64,000 bases of DNA, from assembly GCF_048269545.1 (NCBI RefSeq), contig NZ_JBLXIJ010000001.1, forward strand, positions 186,001 through 250,000, read 5' to 3'. Both the position numbers and the translations under genes were made by a program. Shown one piece after another: positions 8,043-17,720 of this stretch; within the stretch, counting starts at the first letter, position 1; each line of letters opens with the position of its first letter. The notes below the pieces were generated by a model. The model was not told where the DNA came from. It saw nothing but the letters and a program-made list of their open reading frames with translations, and searched no databases. This stretch comes from Halpernia sp048269545. Lineage in GTDB: Bacteria > Bacteroidota > Bacteroidia > Flavobacteriales > Weeksellaceae.

Positions 8043-8925
8043 TCCTGTTTTGCTGCACAAAAGCGTAAAAGATTTGATTACAAATCCAGATGGGATTTAT
8101 ATAGACGTGACTTTTGGAGGCGGTGGTCACTCGCGTGAAATTTTAAAAAATTTATCTTCAAAAGGAAAGCTTTTTAGTTTTGACCAAGATTTGGATGCTT
8201 TAAAAAATAAAATTGATGATGAGCGATTTACTTTAATCAACCAAAATTTTCGATTTTTAGAAAACTCACTTTTAGCTTTTGGAATTTCTGAAGTGGATGG
8301 AATTTTAGCAGATTTAGGTGTTTCATCGCATCAATTTGATGAAGCAACGCGCGGATTTTCAACTCGAAGTGATGCTCCTTTGGATATGAGAATGAATGTG
8401 AAACAACATTTGGATGCCAAAAAAGTGGTAAATCAATATGAAGAAGAGCAACTCGCAAATATTTTATATCAATATGGAGAATTGCGGGAATCCAGAAAAA
8501 TAGCAAGACAAATAGTGCAACAAAGGCTCATCAAACCAATAAAATCTACACAAGAATTAAAGGATATTTTTCATTACGTTCCGCCACCAAAACGCAATAA
8601 ATTTTTTGCACAGGTTTTTCAGGCGATTCGGATAGAAGTGAATCAAGAATTAGATGCTCTAAAAGAAATGTTGCAGCAATCTTATCGGGTCTTAAAACCA
8701 GAAGGAAGATTGGTTGTGATTTCTTATCATTCTTTGGAAGATCGTTTAGTAAAAAGGTTTTTAAGAAATGGAATGTTTGAAGGAGAACCAGAAAGAGATA
8801 TTTATGGAAATTTTAATAAGGTATTTTCTTTACTTCAATCAAAAGCGACTATTCCAGATGAAAAAGAAATTGAAGAAAATTCTCGGGCAAGAAGTGCAAA
8901 ATTAAGAACTGGAATAAAAAATTGA
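8032..8925 (+). CDS. rsmH: 16S rRNA (cytosine1402-N4)-methyltransferase RsmH
   Basis: 297 residues, normal for RsmH (MraW), which adds N4-methyl to C1402 of 16S rRNA. The SAM-binding loop is FGGGGHS (28-34). Other family blocks are DLGVSSHQFDEATRGFS, PLDMRMN and the C-terminal VVISYHSLEDRLVK and ARSAKLR. The start overlaps the mraZ stop by 11 bases, a coupling usual at the head of dcw clusters. Confidence 0.96.
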   Translation: MYHNPVLLHKSVKDLITNPDGIYIDVTFGGGGHSREILKNLSSKGKLFSFDQDLDALKNKIDDERFTLINQNFRFLENSLLAFGISEVDGILADLGVSSHQFDEATRGFSTRSDAPLDMRMNVKQHLDAKKVVNQYEEEQLANILYQYGELRESRKIARQIVQQRLIKPIKSTQELKDIFHYVPPPKRNKFFAQVFQAIRIEVNQELDALKEMLQQSYRVLKPEGRLVVISYHSLEDRLVKRFLRNGMFEGEPERDIYGNFNKVFSLLQSKATIPDEKEIEENSRARSAKLRTGIKN

Positions 8926-8929
8926 AAAA

Positions 8930-9292
8930 TTGGCTAAAAAACCAGCGACATATAAACCACAGAAGAAACTCACTTTTATTGATATTTTAAAAGGAAATTT
9001 CCTCAATCGTGATGAAGTAAAAATTCATTACAAATATTTTCTGTTAATTTTTGTCTTAATGATGATTATGATTTACACAAATCATTTGGTAAGTACAAAA
9101 ATTGAACAAGTAAATGCACTGAAAGAGCAGCGAGAAGAATACAAATCTAGAAATGCATATGCACAAAGTAAATTAATTAAAGTAAAATTAGAATCTGAAT
9201 TAGGAAAAGAAATGGTGGAAGATTCTTTATTAACACTACAAAATCATCCACATAAATTATTGATAAAATTAGACACACAAGATGCAAAATGA
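8930..9292 (+). CDS. ftsL: FtsL-like cell division protein
   Basis: 120 residues, short bitopic protein: basic cytoplasmic tail, one membrane segment (about 38-54, FLLIFVLMMIMIYTNHLV), then a coiled coil (EQVNALKEQREEYKSRNAYAQ) in the periplasm. This and its position between rsmH and the division PBP identify the Bacteroidota FtsL-like protein, which bridges divisome proteins. Translation appears to start at TTG 8930, four bases after the rsmH stop; no in-frame ATG precedes the membrane segment. It overlaps the next gene by 11 bases. Confidence 0.82.
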   Translation: MAKKPATYKPQKKLTFIDILKGNFLNRDEVKIHYKYFLLIFVLMMIMIYTNHLVSTKIEQVNALKEQREEYKSRNAYAQSKLIKVKLESELGKEMVEDSLLTLQNHPHKLLIKLDTQDAK

Positions 9293-11261
9293 ATATGACA
9301 TAAAACGCAAAAAAGCATTGCGATGGGGTTACCTTTTCGCTTTGACTGCATTACTCGTTTTTGTAGTGTTTGTTGCAAGAATTGTGGTCTTACAAAACAC
9401 CAATGTAGAAGAAATTCAAGACGATTATATTAATAAAAATTATCGTGAAGCAACGCTTCCTGCTGCTCGTGGAAATCTTTACGCAGCAGATGGTTCTATT
9501 CTCGCCACAACTGTAATGCGATACGATGTTTTTTTGGATTTTAAAACAATGCGAGACACCATTTACAATAATAATATTTCAGCACTTACCGATTCTCTAA
9601 GTGTTTTATTTGATAAACCTAAAAGTTATTTCCGCGCTAGATTTGACCAACAGAAAAAGGCGAAAAATCAATATTATCAACTGGTAAAAGGTTTAGATTT
9701 TGACCAATACGATAGAATTCGCAACTTTCCTATTTTTAATAAAGGTAAAAATAAAGGTGGATTTATTGTTGATAGAAACTTCAAAAGAGAACTTGCCACT
9801 ACAGAAATTGGCGCAGGAACAATCGGGATGGATACAGGAAAATATTCCTCTGGTTTAGAAGGTGCTTTTTCAAAATATTTAACAGGAACTGATGGTAAAA
9901 GATTGGAGCAGAGAATTAATTCCAGTCAATGGAAACCAATTGACTTCTGGAAAGTGCAAGAACCAGTTGATGGAGAAGATGTTTATACCACTTTAGATTT
10001 AAGAATTCAAGATATTGCGCATTCTGCTTTAGAAAAACAATTGATAAAATTTAATGCAGATCATGGTTGTGTTGTAGTAATTGAAGTAAAAACCGGAAAA
10101 GTAAAAGCGATGGTAAATCTTCGCCGAACAGAACCCGGAATGTATGTAGATGCTTATAACTATATTTTGAAAGATGCAACAGAACCTGGTTCAACCTTTA
10201 AAACTGTTTCTCTTTTAGCTGCAATGGATGATGGTTTGATTGATGAAAATACACGAGTACAAACTTCCACTTCTTGGACTTATCAAGGACAAAGAATTAC
10301 AGATCATAGTGCAGGAAATTATGATGTAAGTGATGTTTTAGCGCATTCCAGTAACGTGGGTGCAGCCAAATTAATTACAGCTGCTTATGAAGATAAACCA
10401 CAAGTTTTCTTAGATCATTTACGCAAATGGAAATTATTTGATAAAATGGATATTGAACTTCCAGGAATTACAAAACCAATTATTGTAACTCCAGAAAATA
10501 AACGTTGGAACAAAGCCACTTTAGCTTCTTTAGCTTACGGGTATTCTGCACGATTTAGTTTACTTCAACTCGCTACTTTTTACAATGGAATTGCAAATAA
10601 AGGCGTGATGTTGAAACCACTTTTCATAGACAAAATAATGAAAGACGGACAAGAATTATTCACTGCAAAACCAGAAATAATGGTGAAGAAAATGGCGTCT
10701 GATAAAGCGATTGCAGAAATGACTTCTGCGCTCACACAAGCTGTAGAAAGAGGAACTGCAAAAAGTATTTACACACCAAATTTGAAAATTGCAGGAAAAA
10801 CCGGAACTGCGAGATTTGAATATTGGAAACCAGGTCCTTTCAAATATCAAGCATCTTTTGCGGGATTTTATCCATCAGATAATCCAAAATATACCTGTTT
10901 AGTAATGATTAATCAACCAGATACTTCTATCGGTTTTTACGGTGCATCCGTTTCTGCTCCAGTTTTTAAAGAAATCGCAGGGAAAACTTTTCTTAAAACA
11001 CCATTGAATATTGAAAAGGAAATGTTGACTGATAAAAAAGTAGATTTCAAAAAAATGGTTCATAATCCAGTGAAAATTTCAGTTAAATACGATTCAATGC
11101 CAAATGTTAAAGGATTAATTGGGAAAAATGTCATTCCACAATTGGAAAATTTAGGATATCGAGTGGATTTTAAAGGCGTGGGGAAAATCAAAGAACAATT
11201 TCCGTTAGAAGGTGTCCCACTAAAGAAAAACCAAAGAATTTATTTGACTTTACAGAATTAA
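9282..11261 (+). CDS. ftsI: Division-specific penicillin-binding protein (PBP3/FtsI type) with one PASTA domain
   Basis: 659 residues. N-terminal membrane anchor (about 14-35), a PBP dimerisation domain, then a transpeptidase domain with the three active-site motifs STFK (Ser304), SSN (356-358) and KTGT (506-509). A single PASTA repeat follows at the C-terminus (from about 607, MPNVKGLIGKNV). The protein crosslinks septal peptidoglycan together with FtsW, encoded downstream. The 11-base overlap with ftsL suggests translational coupling. PASTA domains are common on division PBPs of Bacteroidota. Confidence 0.93.
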   Translation: MQNEYDIKRKKALRWGYLFALTALLVFVVFVARIVVLQNTNVEEIQDDYINKNYREATLPAARGNLYAADGSILATTVMRYDVFLDFKTMRDTIYNNNISALTDSLSVLFDKPKSYFRARFDQQKKAKNQYYQLVKGLDFDQYDRIRNFPIFNKGKNKGGFIVDRNFKRELATTEIGAGTIGMDTGKYSSGLEGAFSKYLTGTDGKRLEQRINSSQWKPIDFWKVQEPVDGEDVYTTLDLRIQDIAHSALEKQLIKFNADHGCVVVIEVKTGKVKAMVNLRRTEPGMYVDAYNYILKDATEPGSTFKTVSLLAAMDDGLIDENTRVQTSTSWTYQGQRITDHSAGNYDVSDVLAHSSNVGAAKLITAAYEDKPQVFLDHLRKWKLFDKMDIELPGITKPIIVTPENKRWNKATLASLAYGYSARFSLLQLATFYNGIANKGVMLKPLFIDKIMKDGQELFTAKPEIMVKKMASDKAIAEMTSALTQAVERGTAKSIYTPNLKIAGKTGTARFEYWKPGPFKYQASFAGFYPSDNPKYTCLVMINQPDTSIGFYGASVSAPVFKEIAGKTFLKTPLNIEKEMLTDKKVDFKKMVHNPVKISVKYDSMPNVKGLIGKNVIPQLENLGYRVDFKGVGKIKEQFPLEGVPLKKNQRIYLTLQN

Positions 11262-11265
11262 AAAA

Positions 11266-12726
11266 ATGCAGTTAGAAAAACTTTTAAACAAAATTCCAAC
11301 TTTAGACATTCGCGGTAAAATCAATCGTGAAATTTCTGAAATTGTTTTTGACAGCCGAAAAGTTGTGAAAGATTCTGTGTATGTTGCTGTAAAAGGTACA
11401 GTTTCTGATGGTCATTTGTATATTAATTCTGCAATAAAAAAAGGAAGTTCGGCTATTGTTTGCGAAGATTTCCCAAATGAAATTCATGAAAATTGCACTT
11501 ATATTAAAGTTAAAAATTCTTCAAAAACTTTAGGAAGATTGGCTTCCAATTTTTATGGAAATCCCTCAGAAAACTTAACATTAATCGGCGTTACAGGAAC
11601 TAACGGAAAAACTTCAGTTGCGACTTTATTATTTGATGTATTTAAAATTTTAGGTCATACTTCTGCATTAATTTCTACGGTTGAATATCGAATTGGAGAG
11701 GAAATTATTCCTTCAACACATACAACTCCTGATGTTTTAACCATTAATAAGATTTTAGCAAAAGCTCTGGAAAAAGGCTGTGAATATGCATTCATGGAAG
11801 TTTCTTCTCACGGAATTCATCAAGATAGAATTGAAGGTTTGCATTTTAAAATTGCTGGATTTACCAATATTACTCATGATCATTTAGATTATCATAAAAC
11901 TTTTTTAGAATATCTAAATACCAAGAAAAGATTTTTTGATGAACTTCCCTCTTCCGCGGTTGCCATTACAAATGTGGACGACAAAAACGGAAATGTGATG
12001 TTGCAAAATACATTAGCTAAGAAAAAATCTTACGCAATGAAAACTTTCGCAGATTTTCACGGAAAATTGTTGGAAAGCGATTTTAACGGGATGCTTTTAA
12101 ATTTTAATAACCAAGAATTTTGGACAACAATTGTAGGAAAATTTAATGTTTACAATTTACTTTTGGTCTTTGCAATCGCATCAGAATGTGGTTTTGAAGA
12201 CAATAAAATTTTAACTGCAATTTCCCAATTAAAACGTGTAAAAGGCAGATTTGAAACCATAAAATCTCCAAGCGGAATTTTCTTTGTAGTTGATTACGCA
12301 CACACTCCAGATGCATTAGAAAATATTTTAGACAGTATTAATGAAATCCGAACTAAAAATGAAAGATTAATCTGCGTTTTTGGTTGTGGTGGCGATAGAG
12401 ATAAAACAAAGCGACCAGAAATGGGAGAAGTTGCAGCGGCAAAATCAACTTTAGCAATTATCACTTCTGATAATCCTAGAACAGAAAATCCGCAGCAAAT
12501 TATTAAAGAAATTGAAGCCGGCGTAAAACCGGAAAATTATAATAAATTTTTAAGCATTCCAGATCGGAAAGATGCTATAAAATCTGCCATAAAATTTGCC
12601 GAACCAAAAGATATTATTTTGGTTGCGGGAAAAGGACACGAAAATTATCAAGAAATATACGGCGTAAAACACCATTTTGATGATAAAGAAGTGATTGAAG
12701 AACTACTACAAACTATGGGTAAATAA
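11266..12726 (+). CDS. murE: UDP-MurNAc-tripeptide synthetase MurE, meso-diaminopimelate type
   Basis: 486 residues. MurE adds the third residue of the peptidoglycan stem peptide. The ATP loop is GTNGKT (111-116). The substrate-recognition motif is DNPR (402-405), the form that goes with meso-diaminopimelate rather than lysine. So the wall is predicted to be of the Gram-negative type. The gene begins four bases after the PBP stop. C-terminal LVAGKGHENYQE is also typical. Confidence 0.96.
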   Translation: MQLEKLLNKIPTLDIRGKINREISEIVFDSRKVVKDSVYVAVKGTVSDGHLYINSAIKKGSSAIVCEDFPNEIHENCTYIKVKNSSKTLGRLASNFYGNPSENLTLIGVTGTNGKTSVATLLFDVFKILGHTSALISTVEYRIGEEIIPSTHTTPDVLTINKILAKALEKGCEYAFMEVSSHGIHQDRIEGLHFKIAGFTNITHDHLDYHKTFLEYLNTKKRFFDELPSSAVAITNVDDKNGNVMLQNTLAKKKSYAMKTFADFHGKLLESDFNGMLLNFNNQEFWTTIVGKFNVYNLLLVFAIASECGFEDNKILTAISQLKRVKGRFETIKSPSGIFFVVDYAHTPDALENILDSINEIRTKNERLICVFGCGGDRDKTKRPEMGEVAAAKSTLAIITSDNPRTENPQQIIKEIEAGVKPENYNKFLSIPDRKDAIKSAIKFAEPKDIILVAGKGHENYQEIYGVKHHFDDKEVIEELLQTMGK

Positions 12727-12741
12727 CTAAAATAAAAGCAG

Positions 12742-13983
12742 ATGTTATATTATTTATATGAATATTTAACAAACCACGGAATTTATATTCCTGGTTTAAA
12801 TCTCTTAAGATATATTTCTTTCAGAGCAGGTTTTTCAGTGCTTTTGTCTTTGCTCATCGCAATGGTTTATGGTAAAAAAATCATCAATTGGTTGCGCACG
12901 AAACAAATGGGTGAAATGGTCCGAGATTTAGGTCTTGACGGACAAAAACAAAAAGAAGGAACACCAACAATGGGTGGTTTAATTATCATTATTGCAACTT
13001 TAATTCCTGTACTTTTATTCACAAAAGTTTTCAACATTTATATCGTAATTCTTACTATTTCTGTAGTTTGGATGGGAATAATTGGTTTTATTGATGATTA
13101 TCTAAAAAAAGTAAAGAAAAATAAAGACGGTTTAAGTGGAAAATTTAAAATAATAGGTCAAGTCGGATTAGGTTTAATTATTGGAATTACAATGTATTTT
13201 CATCCAGATATTACGGTTAAAAGAAAATACGCAGATTCTAAAATAATTAATAGAAATAATGTAGAGCAAAACTTCCAAAAAGCTGAAAAAGCAACAATTT
13301 CTACGGTTCCTTTCACAAAAAATAATGAATTTGATTACAGCGGAATTTTATTTTGGATGTCACCAGAAGACGCGGCGGAATGGTCTTGGTTGGTATTCAT
13401 CCCAATTGTGATTTTTATTGTAACGGCGGTTTCAAACGGTGCAAACATTACCGATGGAATAGACGGACTTGCAGCAGGAACAAGCGTCGTCATACTGCTC
13501 ACTTTGGCGTTTTTCGCCTACATTTCTGGGAATATTATTTTCGCGGATTATCTCAATATAATGTTCCTCCCAAATATGGGCGAAACCACCATTTTTGCAC
13601 TCGCTCTGGTCGGAGCAGTCATCGGATTTTTTTGGTACAATACTTATCCTGCTCAAGTATTCATGGGTGATACAGGAAGTTTAATGCTTGGTGGAGTCAT
13701 CGCGGTTTTAGCAATTATTTTAAGGAAAGAATTATTAATTCCTGTTTTATGCGGAATATTTTTAGTGGAAAATTTATCTGTTATGTTGCAAGTATTGGTA
13801 TTTAAATATAGAAAGAAAAAATACGGTTTAGATTACGCACAAAATAACAGATTATTTAAAATGTCGCCGCTTCATCACCATTATCAAAAAGAAGGATACC
13901 ACGAAAGTAAAATTGTGAACCGAATGGTAATTATTGGTGTTATGCTAGCAATTATTTGTTTGATTACTTTAAAAGTTAGATAA
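12742..13983 (+). CDS. mraY: Phospho-MurNAc-pentapeptide-transferase MraY
   Basis: 413 residues, about 50 longer than the Escherichia coli protein, as is usual in Bacteroidota. MraY makes lipid I at the inner membrane. Conserved blocks are GTPTMGG (73-79), the Asp pair in FIDDY (118-119), NGANITDGIDGLAAG and PLHHHY near the C-terminus. Ten or so membrane segments are seen. The extra length is a hydrophilic insert around residues 155-205 that holds no motif I recognise. Confidence 0.95.
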   Translation: MLYYLYEYLTNHGIYIPGLNLLRYISFRAGFSVLLSLLIAMVYGKKIINWLRTKQMGEMVRDLGLDGQKQKEGTPTMGGLIIIIATLIPVLLFTKVFNIYIVILTISVVWMGIIGFIDDYLKKVKKNKDGLSGKFKIIGQVGLGLIIGITMYFHPDITVKRKYADSKIINRNNVEQNFQKAEKATISTVPFTKNNEFDYSGILFWMSPEDAAEWSWLVFIPIVIFIVTAVSNGANITDGIDGLAAGTSVVILLTLAFFAYISGNIIFADYLNIMFLPNMGETTIFALALVGAVIGFFWYNTYPAQVFMGDTGSLMLGGVIAVLAIILRKELLIPVLCGIFLVENLSVMLQVLVFKYRKKKYGLDYAQNNRLFKMSPLHHHYQKEGYHESKIVNRMVIIGVMLAIICLITLKVR

Positions 13984-13987
13984 TATT

Positions 13988-15337
13988 TTGGAAAATAAAA
14001 AATTGAAAATAGTAGTTTTAGGCGGCGGCGAAAGTGGTTTTGGTGCAGCTTTGCTCGCGAAATCTCAAGGTTTGGAAGTTTTTCTTTCAGACAAAGGAGA
14101 AATACGTGAAAACTATAGACAACTTTTAATAGAAAATAATATAGAATTTGAAGAAGGAAAACATTCTGAAAATCGAATTTTAGCAGCAGATTGGATTATT
14201 AAAAGTCCTGGAATTCCTAAAAAAGCAGAAATAATTTCAAAAATTAAAGCTAAAAATATTCGCTTGTCTTCCGAGATAGAATTTGCTTCTGCTTTTACAA
14301 ATGCAAAAATAATCGCCATCACAGGAAGCAATGGGAAAACCACGACGACTTCTTTAATTTATCATATATTAAAAAAGGGAAAACTAAATGTCGGTCTTGG
14401 TGGAAACATTGGAACCAGCTTCGCAAAGCAAGTTGCAGAAGAAAATTTTGATTATTATGTTGTTGAAGTAAGCAGTTTTCAATTAGATGATGTTCAGAAT
14501 TTTCGTCCTTATATTTCTCTACTTTTAAATTTAAGTCCAGATCATTTAGATCAATACAATTACAATTACGAAGAATACGCTTTAGCTAAATTTAAAATTG
14601 CTGAAAACCAAGAAAATGATAATTATTTCATCTACAATAAAGATGATGTGATGAGCCAAAAATTGTTGAAAGAATTGGATTTAAAAGTGAAAAAAATTCC
14701 TTTTTCAATGCAAGAGAAATTTGCTGAAGGCGGTTTTATAGAAAACGGAAATGTAGTAGTGAATTTTACCGATACTTTTTCAATGAAAATTGAAGATTTA
14801 GCTTTAGTTGGAAATCACAATATCGCAAATAGTTTGGCGGCTTCCATCGCTGGTAAAATTTTAGAAATAAGCAATGAAAATATCAGAAATTCTTTGATGA
14901 CTTTTCAAACAGTAGAACATCGTTTGGAAAAAGTGGCAGAAATAAATGGTGTGAATTTCATTAATGACAGCAAAGCAACTAACGTAAATGCTGCATATTA
15001 CGCTTTAGAGAGTATGACAAAACCTACGATTTGGATTGTGGGCGGAACCGACAAAGGAAATGATTATACCGAAGTAGAAGATTTAGTAAAAAGAAAAGTG
15101 AAAGCAATCGTTTGTTTGGGCGTTGATAATCAGAAAATTATTGATTTTTTTAAAGATAAAAAAGAACAAATTTACAGCACTTCAAGTATGGAAGAAGCGG
15201 TAAAAATCTCAAAATCTATTGCCGAAAACGGAGACACTGTATTACTTTCGCCGTGTTGTGCAAGTTTTGATTTATTTAAAAATTATGAAGACCGCGGAAA
15301 TCAATTTAAAAAACAAGTTTTAAAAAACCACTTATAA
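13988..15337 (+). CDS. murD: UDP-MurNAc-L-alanine:D-glutamate ligase MurD
   Basis: 449 residues, full length. Adds D-glutamate in the cytoplasmic part of peptidoglycan synthesis. N-terminal GGGESGFGAA nucleotide-binding-like turn, ATP loop GSNGKT (113-118), SPDHLDQY and VLLSPCCASFDLFKNYEDRG near the end. The start is TTG at 13988, four bases after the mraY stop; there is no ATG early enough to keep the N-terminal domain whole. Confidence 0.95.
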   Translation: MENKKLKIVVLGGGESGFGAALLAKSQGLEVFLSDKGEIRENYRQLLIENNIEFEEGKHSENRILAADWIIKSPGIPKKAEIISKIKAKNIRLSSEIEFASAFTNAKIIAITGSNGKTTTTSLIYHILKKGKLNVGLGGNIGTSFAKQVAEENFDYYVVEVSSFQLDDVQNFRPYISLLLNLSPDHLDQYNYNYEEYALAKFKIAENQENDNYFIYNKDDVMSQKLLKELDLKVKKIPFSMQEKFAEGGFIENGNVVVNFTDTFSMKIEDLALVGNHNIANSLAASIAGKILEISNENIRNSLMTFQTVEHRLEKVAEINGVNFINDSKATNVNAAYYALESMTKPTIWIVGGTDKGNDYTEVEDLVKRKVKAIVCLGVDNQKIIDFFKDKKEQIYSTSSMEEAVKISKSIAENGDTVLLSPCCASFDLFKNYEDRGNQFKKQVLKNHL

Positions 15338-15342
15338 CATCA

Positions 15343-16578
15343 ATGGAAAACCAAACTACAGAAAATAAATTTGAATATCTAAAAGGCGACAAAGTCCTTT
15401 GGATGGTCATTATTGTGATTTCTGTTTTCTCAATTTTTCCGGTTTATTCAGCAAGTTCTAATTTGCAATACATTGTAAACAATGGTACTACAACGGGTCA
15501 CGTTCTAAAACACATGGCTTTTGTGATTGTTGGATTAATAATAATGCGTGGCGTTGGTTTTATAAAATATGAATATATCGGTAAATTAAGCAGTTTGTTT
15601 TTGGGATTTACAATTTTTTTATTAATTCTTACTTTATTTACCGGACAAACAATTGATGGCGCATCGGCTTCTCGTTGGTTAAAAATACCCGGAACTCCCA
15701 TTTCTTTTCAACCCTCATCATTTGCATATTTAACTTTGATTATTTATTTATGTAGATATTTAACAAAAAAAATTAAACGAGAACGCGTTCCCATTGAAAA
15801 TATTTTATACATTTTTGGACCAATTTTACTCGTATTTATTCTCGTTGCAAAAGATAATGGTTCTACTGCATTAATGATTTTAATAGTTTCAATTGCTGTT
15901 TTAATCATCGGTCAATTAAATTGGCGCTATGTTGCAGGTTTTATTTCAACAGCCTTAATTGCTGTAGTTTTATTTATTACCATTGCTTTAAATACAAATT
16001 TAATTGGCGGAAACAGAGTTCATACTTGGATGAGTCGTGTCGAAACTTTCACTAATTCCAAAAAATCTGCGGATGTTGATGATGAAGTTATGAAGGCTAA
16101 AAATTATCAAATGATGCAAGCAAAAGCAGCCATAGTTCATGGTGGAATTACAGGAATGGGTCCTGGAAAAAGTGCTTTAAAACAAACTTTACCACAATCT
16201 GTTTCTGATTTTATTTTTGCAATCGTGGTGGAAGAATATGGTTTAATCGGCGCAATATTTCTCATTGCACTTTATTTAATTATGATAATCCGAATCGTAA
16301 TAATAGCCAGTAAAATGCCTGCTTTTTTTGGTTCGTTGCTCGTTCTTGCAATTGGAATAATGATTTTCGTACAAGTTGCTGTAAACATTGCAGTTGCTAT
16401 AAATTTAATTCCCGTCACAGGACAACCTTTGGCTTTGATAAGTTATGGTGGAACTTCAATGTTGGTTACTTATTTCCAATTGGGAATTATATTAAATGTA
16501 AGTTCCAGAATACAAATTTATGATGAAGAAGGAATGGGCAAAAAACAAAATATTGAAGAAATAAACGATATCGCATAA
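15343..16578 (+). CDS. ftsW: Septal peptidoglycan polymerase FtsW
   Basis: 411 residues with about ten membrane helices, SEDS family. FtsW polymerises lipid II at the septum with the PBP encoded at 9282. Conserved family features seen are AKDNGSTALMI, a loop with GPGKSALKQTLPQSVSDFIFA, and the C-terminal VTGQPLALISYGGTSM. It starts five bases after murD stops. The C-terminal tail (GMGKKQNIEEINDIA) is cytoplasmic. Confidence 0.95.
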   Translation: MENQTTENKFEYLKGDKVLWMVIIVISVFSIFPVYSASSNLQYIVNNGTTTGHVLKHMAFVIVGLIIMRGVGFIKYEYIGKLSSLFLGFTIFLLILTLFTGQTIDGASASRWLKIPGTPISFQPSSFAYLTLIIYLCRYLTKKIKRERVPIENILYIFGPILLVFILVAKDNGSTALMILIVSIAVLIIGQLNWRYVAGFISTALIAVVLFITIALNTNLIGGNRVHTWMSRVETFTNSKKSADVDDEVMKAKNYQMMQAKAAIVHGGITGMGPGKSALKQTLPQSVSDFIFAIVVEEYGLIGAIFLIALYLIMIIRIVIIASKMPAFFGSLLVLAIGIMIFVQVAVNIAVAINLIPVTGQPLALISYGGTSMLVTYFQLGIILNVSSRIQIYDEEGMGKKQNIEEINDIA

Positions 16579-16609
16579 TATAATTATTTAAAAAAACATT
16601 TCTAAAATA

Positions 16610-17710
16610 GTGGCTAAAAATTTAAAAATTCTAATGAGTGGCGGCGGAACCGGAGGACATATCTTTCCGGCGATTGCTATTGCGCAAGAAATCCAAAAAA
16701 GATTTCCTGAAGCAGAGTTTTTATTTATTGGCGCACAAAATAAAATGGAAATGCAAAAAGTTCCGCAAGCTGGGTTTAAAATTGAAGGATTAAATATTGC
16801 AGGATTTGATAGAGGAAATTTATTAAAAAATATTTCTTTGCCCTATAAACTGATTTTAAGTTTATTGAAAGTTTTTACAATCATTAATAATTTTAAACCA
16901 GATTTCGCAATAGGAACTGGCGGATTTGCGAGTGGTCCCGCTTTATATATTGCATCAAATTTAGGAGTAAAAACTTTTGTTCAAGAGCAGAATTCTCTGC
17001 CTGGAAAAACAAATCAGTTTTTAGCTAGAAAAGCAAAAGCGGTTTTCACAGCCTATCCAAAAATGGAAAATTACTTCCCAAAAAGTCAAACTTTTTTTCT
17101 TGGGAATCCGGTTCGTGAAACGATTGTTAATGATTTAATTGAGACAAAATTAGCCAAAGAAAAATTAGGTTTAAATCCAGAAGTTTTAATGATTCTCTCG
17201 GTTGGCGGTTCTTTAGGGTCACGAACTATCAATAATGGCTGGAAAGATAATTTAGAAAATTTAGAAAAATCTGGTTATCAATTAATTTGGCAGACCGGGA
17301 AAACTGATTTCAAAGAATTGGATGAAAAATCTCAAATCTCAAATCTCAAATCTCAAATCCAATTAAAGGAATTTATTTCAGACATGGCTTTGCATTATTC
17401 TGCAGCTGATGTAATTGTTTCAAGAGCAGGAGCGATTGCAATTTCAGAATTAGCGATTGCAGGAAAAGCCTTGCTTTTAGTTCCTTTTCCATTTGCTGCG
17501 GAAGATCATCAAACCAAAAACGCATTAACTTTAGTTGAAAAAAATGCTACGAAAATGGTAAAAGATATGGAAATGAAAGAAAAATTTTGGTCCACTTTGA
17601 TGGAAATTTGCGAAAATGAAAACCTTCGTAAAACAATGAGCAAAAATTTAAAAGATTTTGCTAAACCAAACGCAACCGAAGAAATTGTAAATGAAATTTT
17701 AAAACAATAA
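16610..17710 (+). CDS. murG: UDP-GlcNAc:lipid I N-acetylglucosaminyltransferase MurG
   Basis: 366 residues, normal length. MurG makes lipid II from lipid I. The N-terminal GGGTGGH loop is at 11-17, followed by GTGGFASGP, EQNSLPGKTNQ and the C-terminal PFPFAAEDHQTKNA acceptor/donor site block. The start is GTG at 16610. An unusual stretch of 7-bp tandem repeats (17327-17359) lies in the coding region and encodes the polar loop KSQISNLKSQIQ between the two Rossmann domains. The frame is intact in this copy. Confidence 0.95.
   Translation: MAKNLKILMSGGGTGGHIFPAIAIAQEIQKRFPEAEFLFIGAQNKMEMQKVPQAGFKIEGLNIAGFDRGNLLKNISLPYKLILSLLKVFTIINNFKPDFAIGTGGFASGPALYIASNLGVKTFVQEQNSLPGKTNQFLARKAKAVFTAYPKMENYFPKSQTFFLGNPVRETIVNDLIETKLAKEKLGLNPEVLMILSVGGSLGSRTINNGWKDNLENLEKSGYQLIWQTGKTDFKELDEKSQISNLKSQIQLKEFISDMALHYSAADVIVSRAGAIAISELAIAGKALLLVPFPFAAEDHQTKNALTLVEKNATKMVKDMEMKEKFWSTLMEICENENLRKTMSKNLKDFAKPNATEEIVNEILKQ
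17327..17359 (+). repeat. Heptanucleotide tandem repeat inside murG
   Basis: AAATCTC is repeated four times perfectly (17327-17354) with a partial fifth copy (17355-17359). Seven is not a multiple of three, so gain or loss of one unit would shift the murG frame; three units together keep it. The encoded peptide has a 7-residue period. Confidence 0.9.
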
Positions 17711-17720
17711 AACCTTTGCT

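Noticed and set aside
13353..13670. Plus-strand 105-codon frame inside mraY
   Set aside because: Out-of-frame shadow of mraY; composition (Arg, His, Cys-rich) is unlike neighbours.
17327..17359. murG repeats as a CRISPR-like array
   Set aside because: Direct tandem 7-bp units without spacers; nothing like a CRISPR array, and no cas genes in the window.
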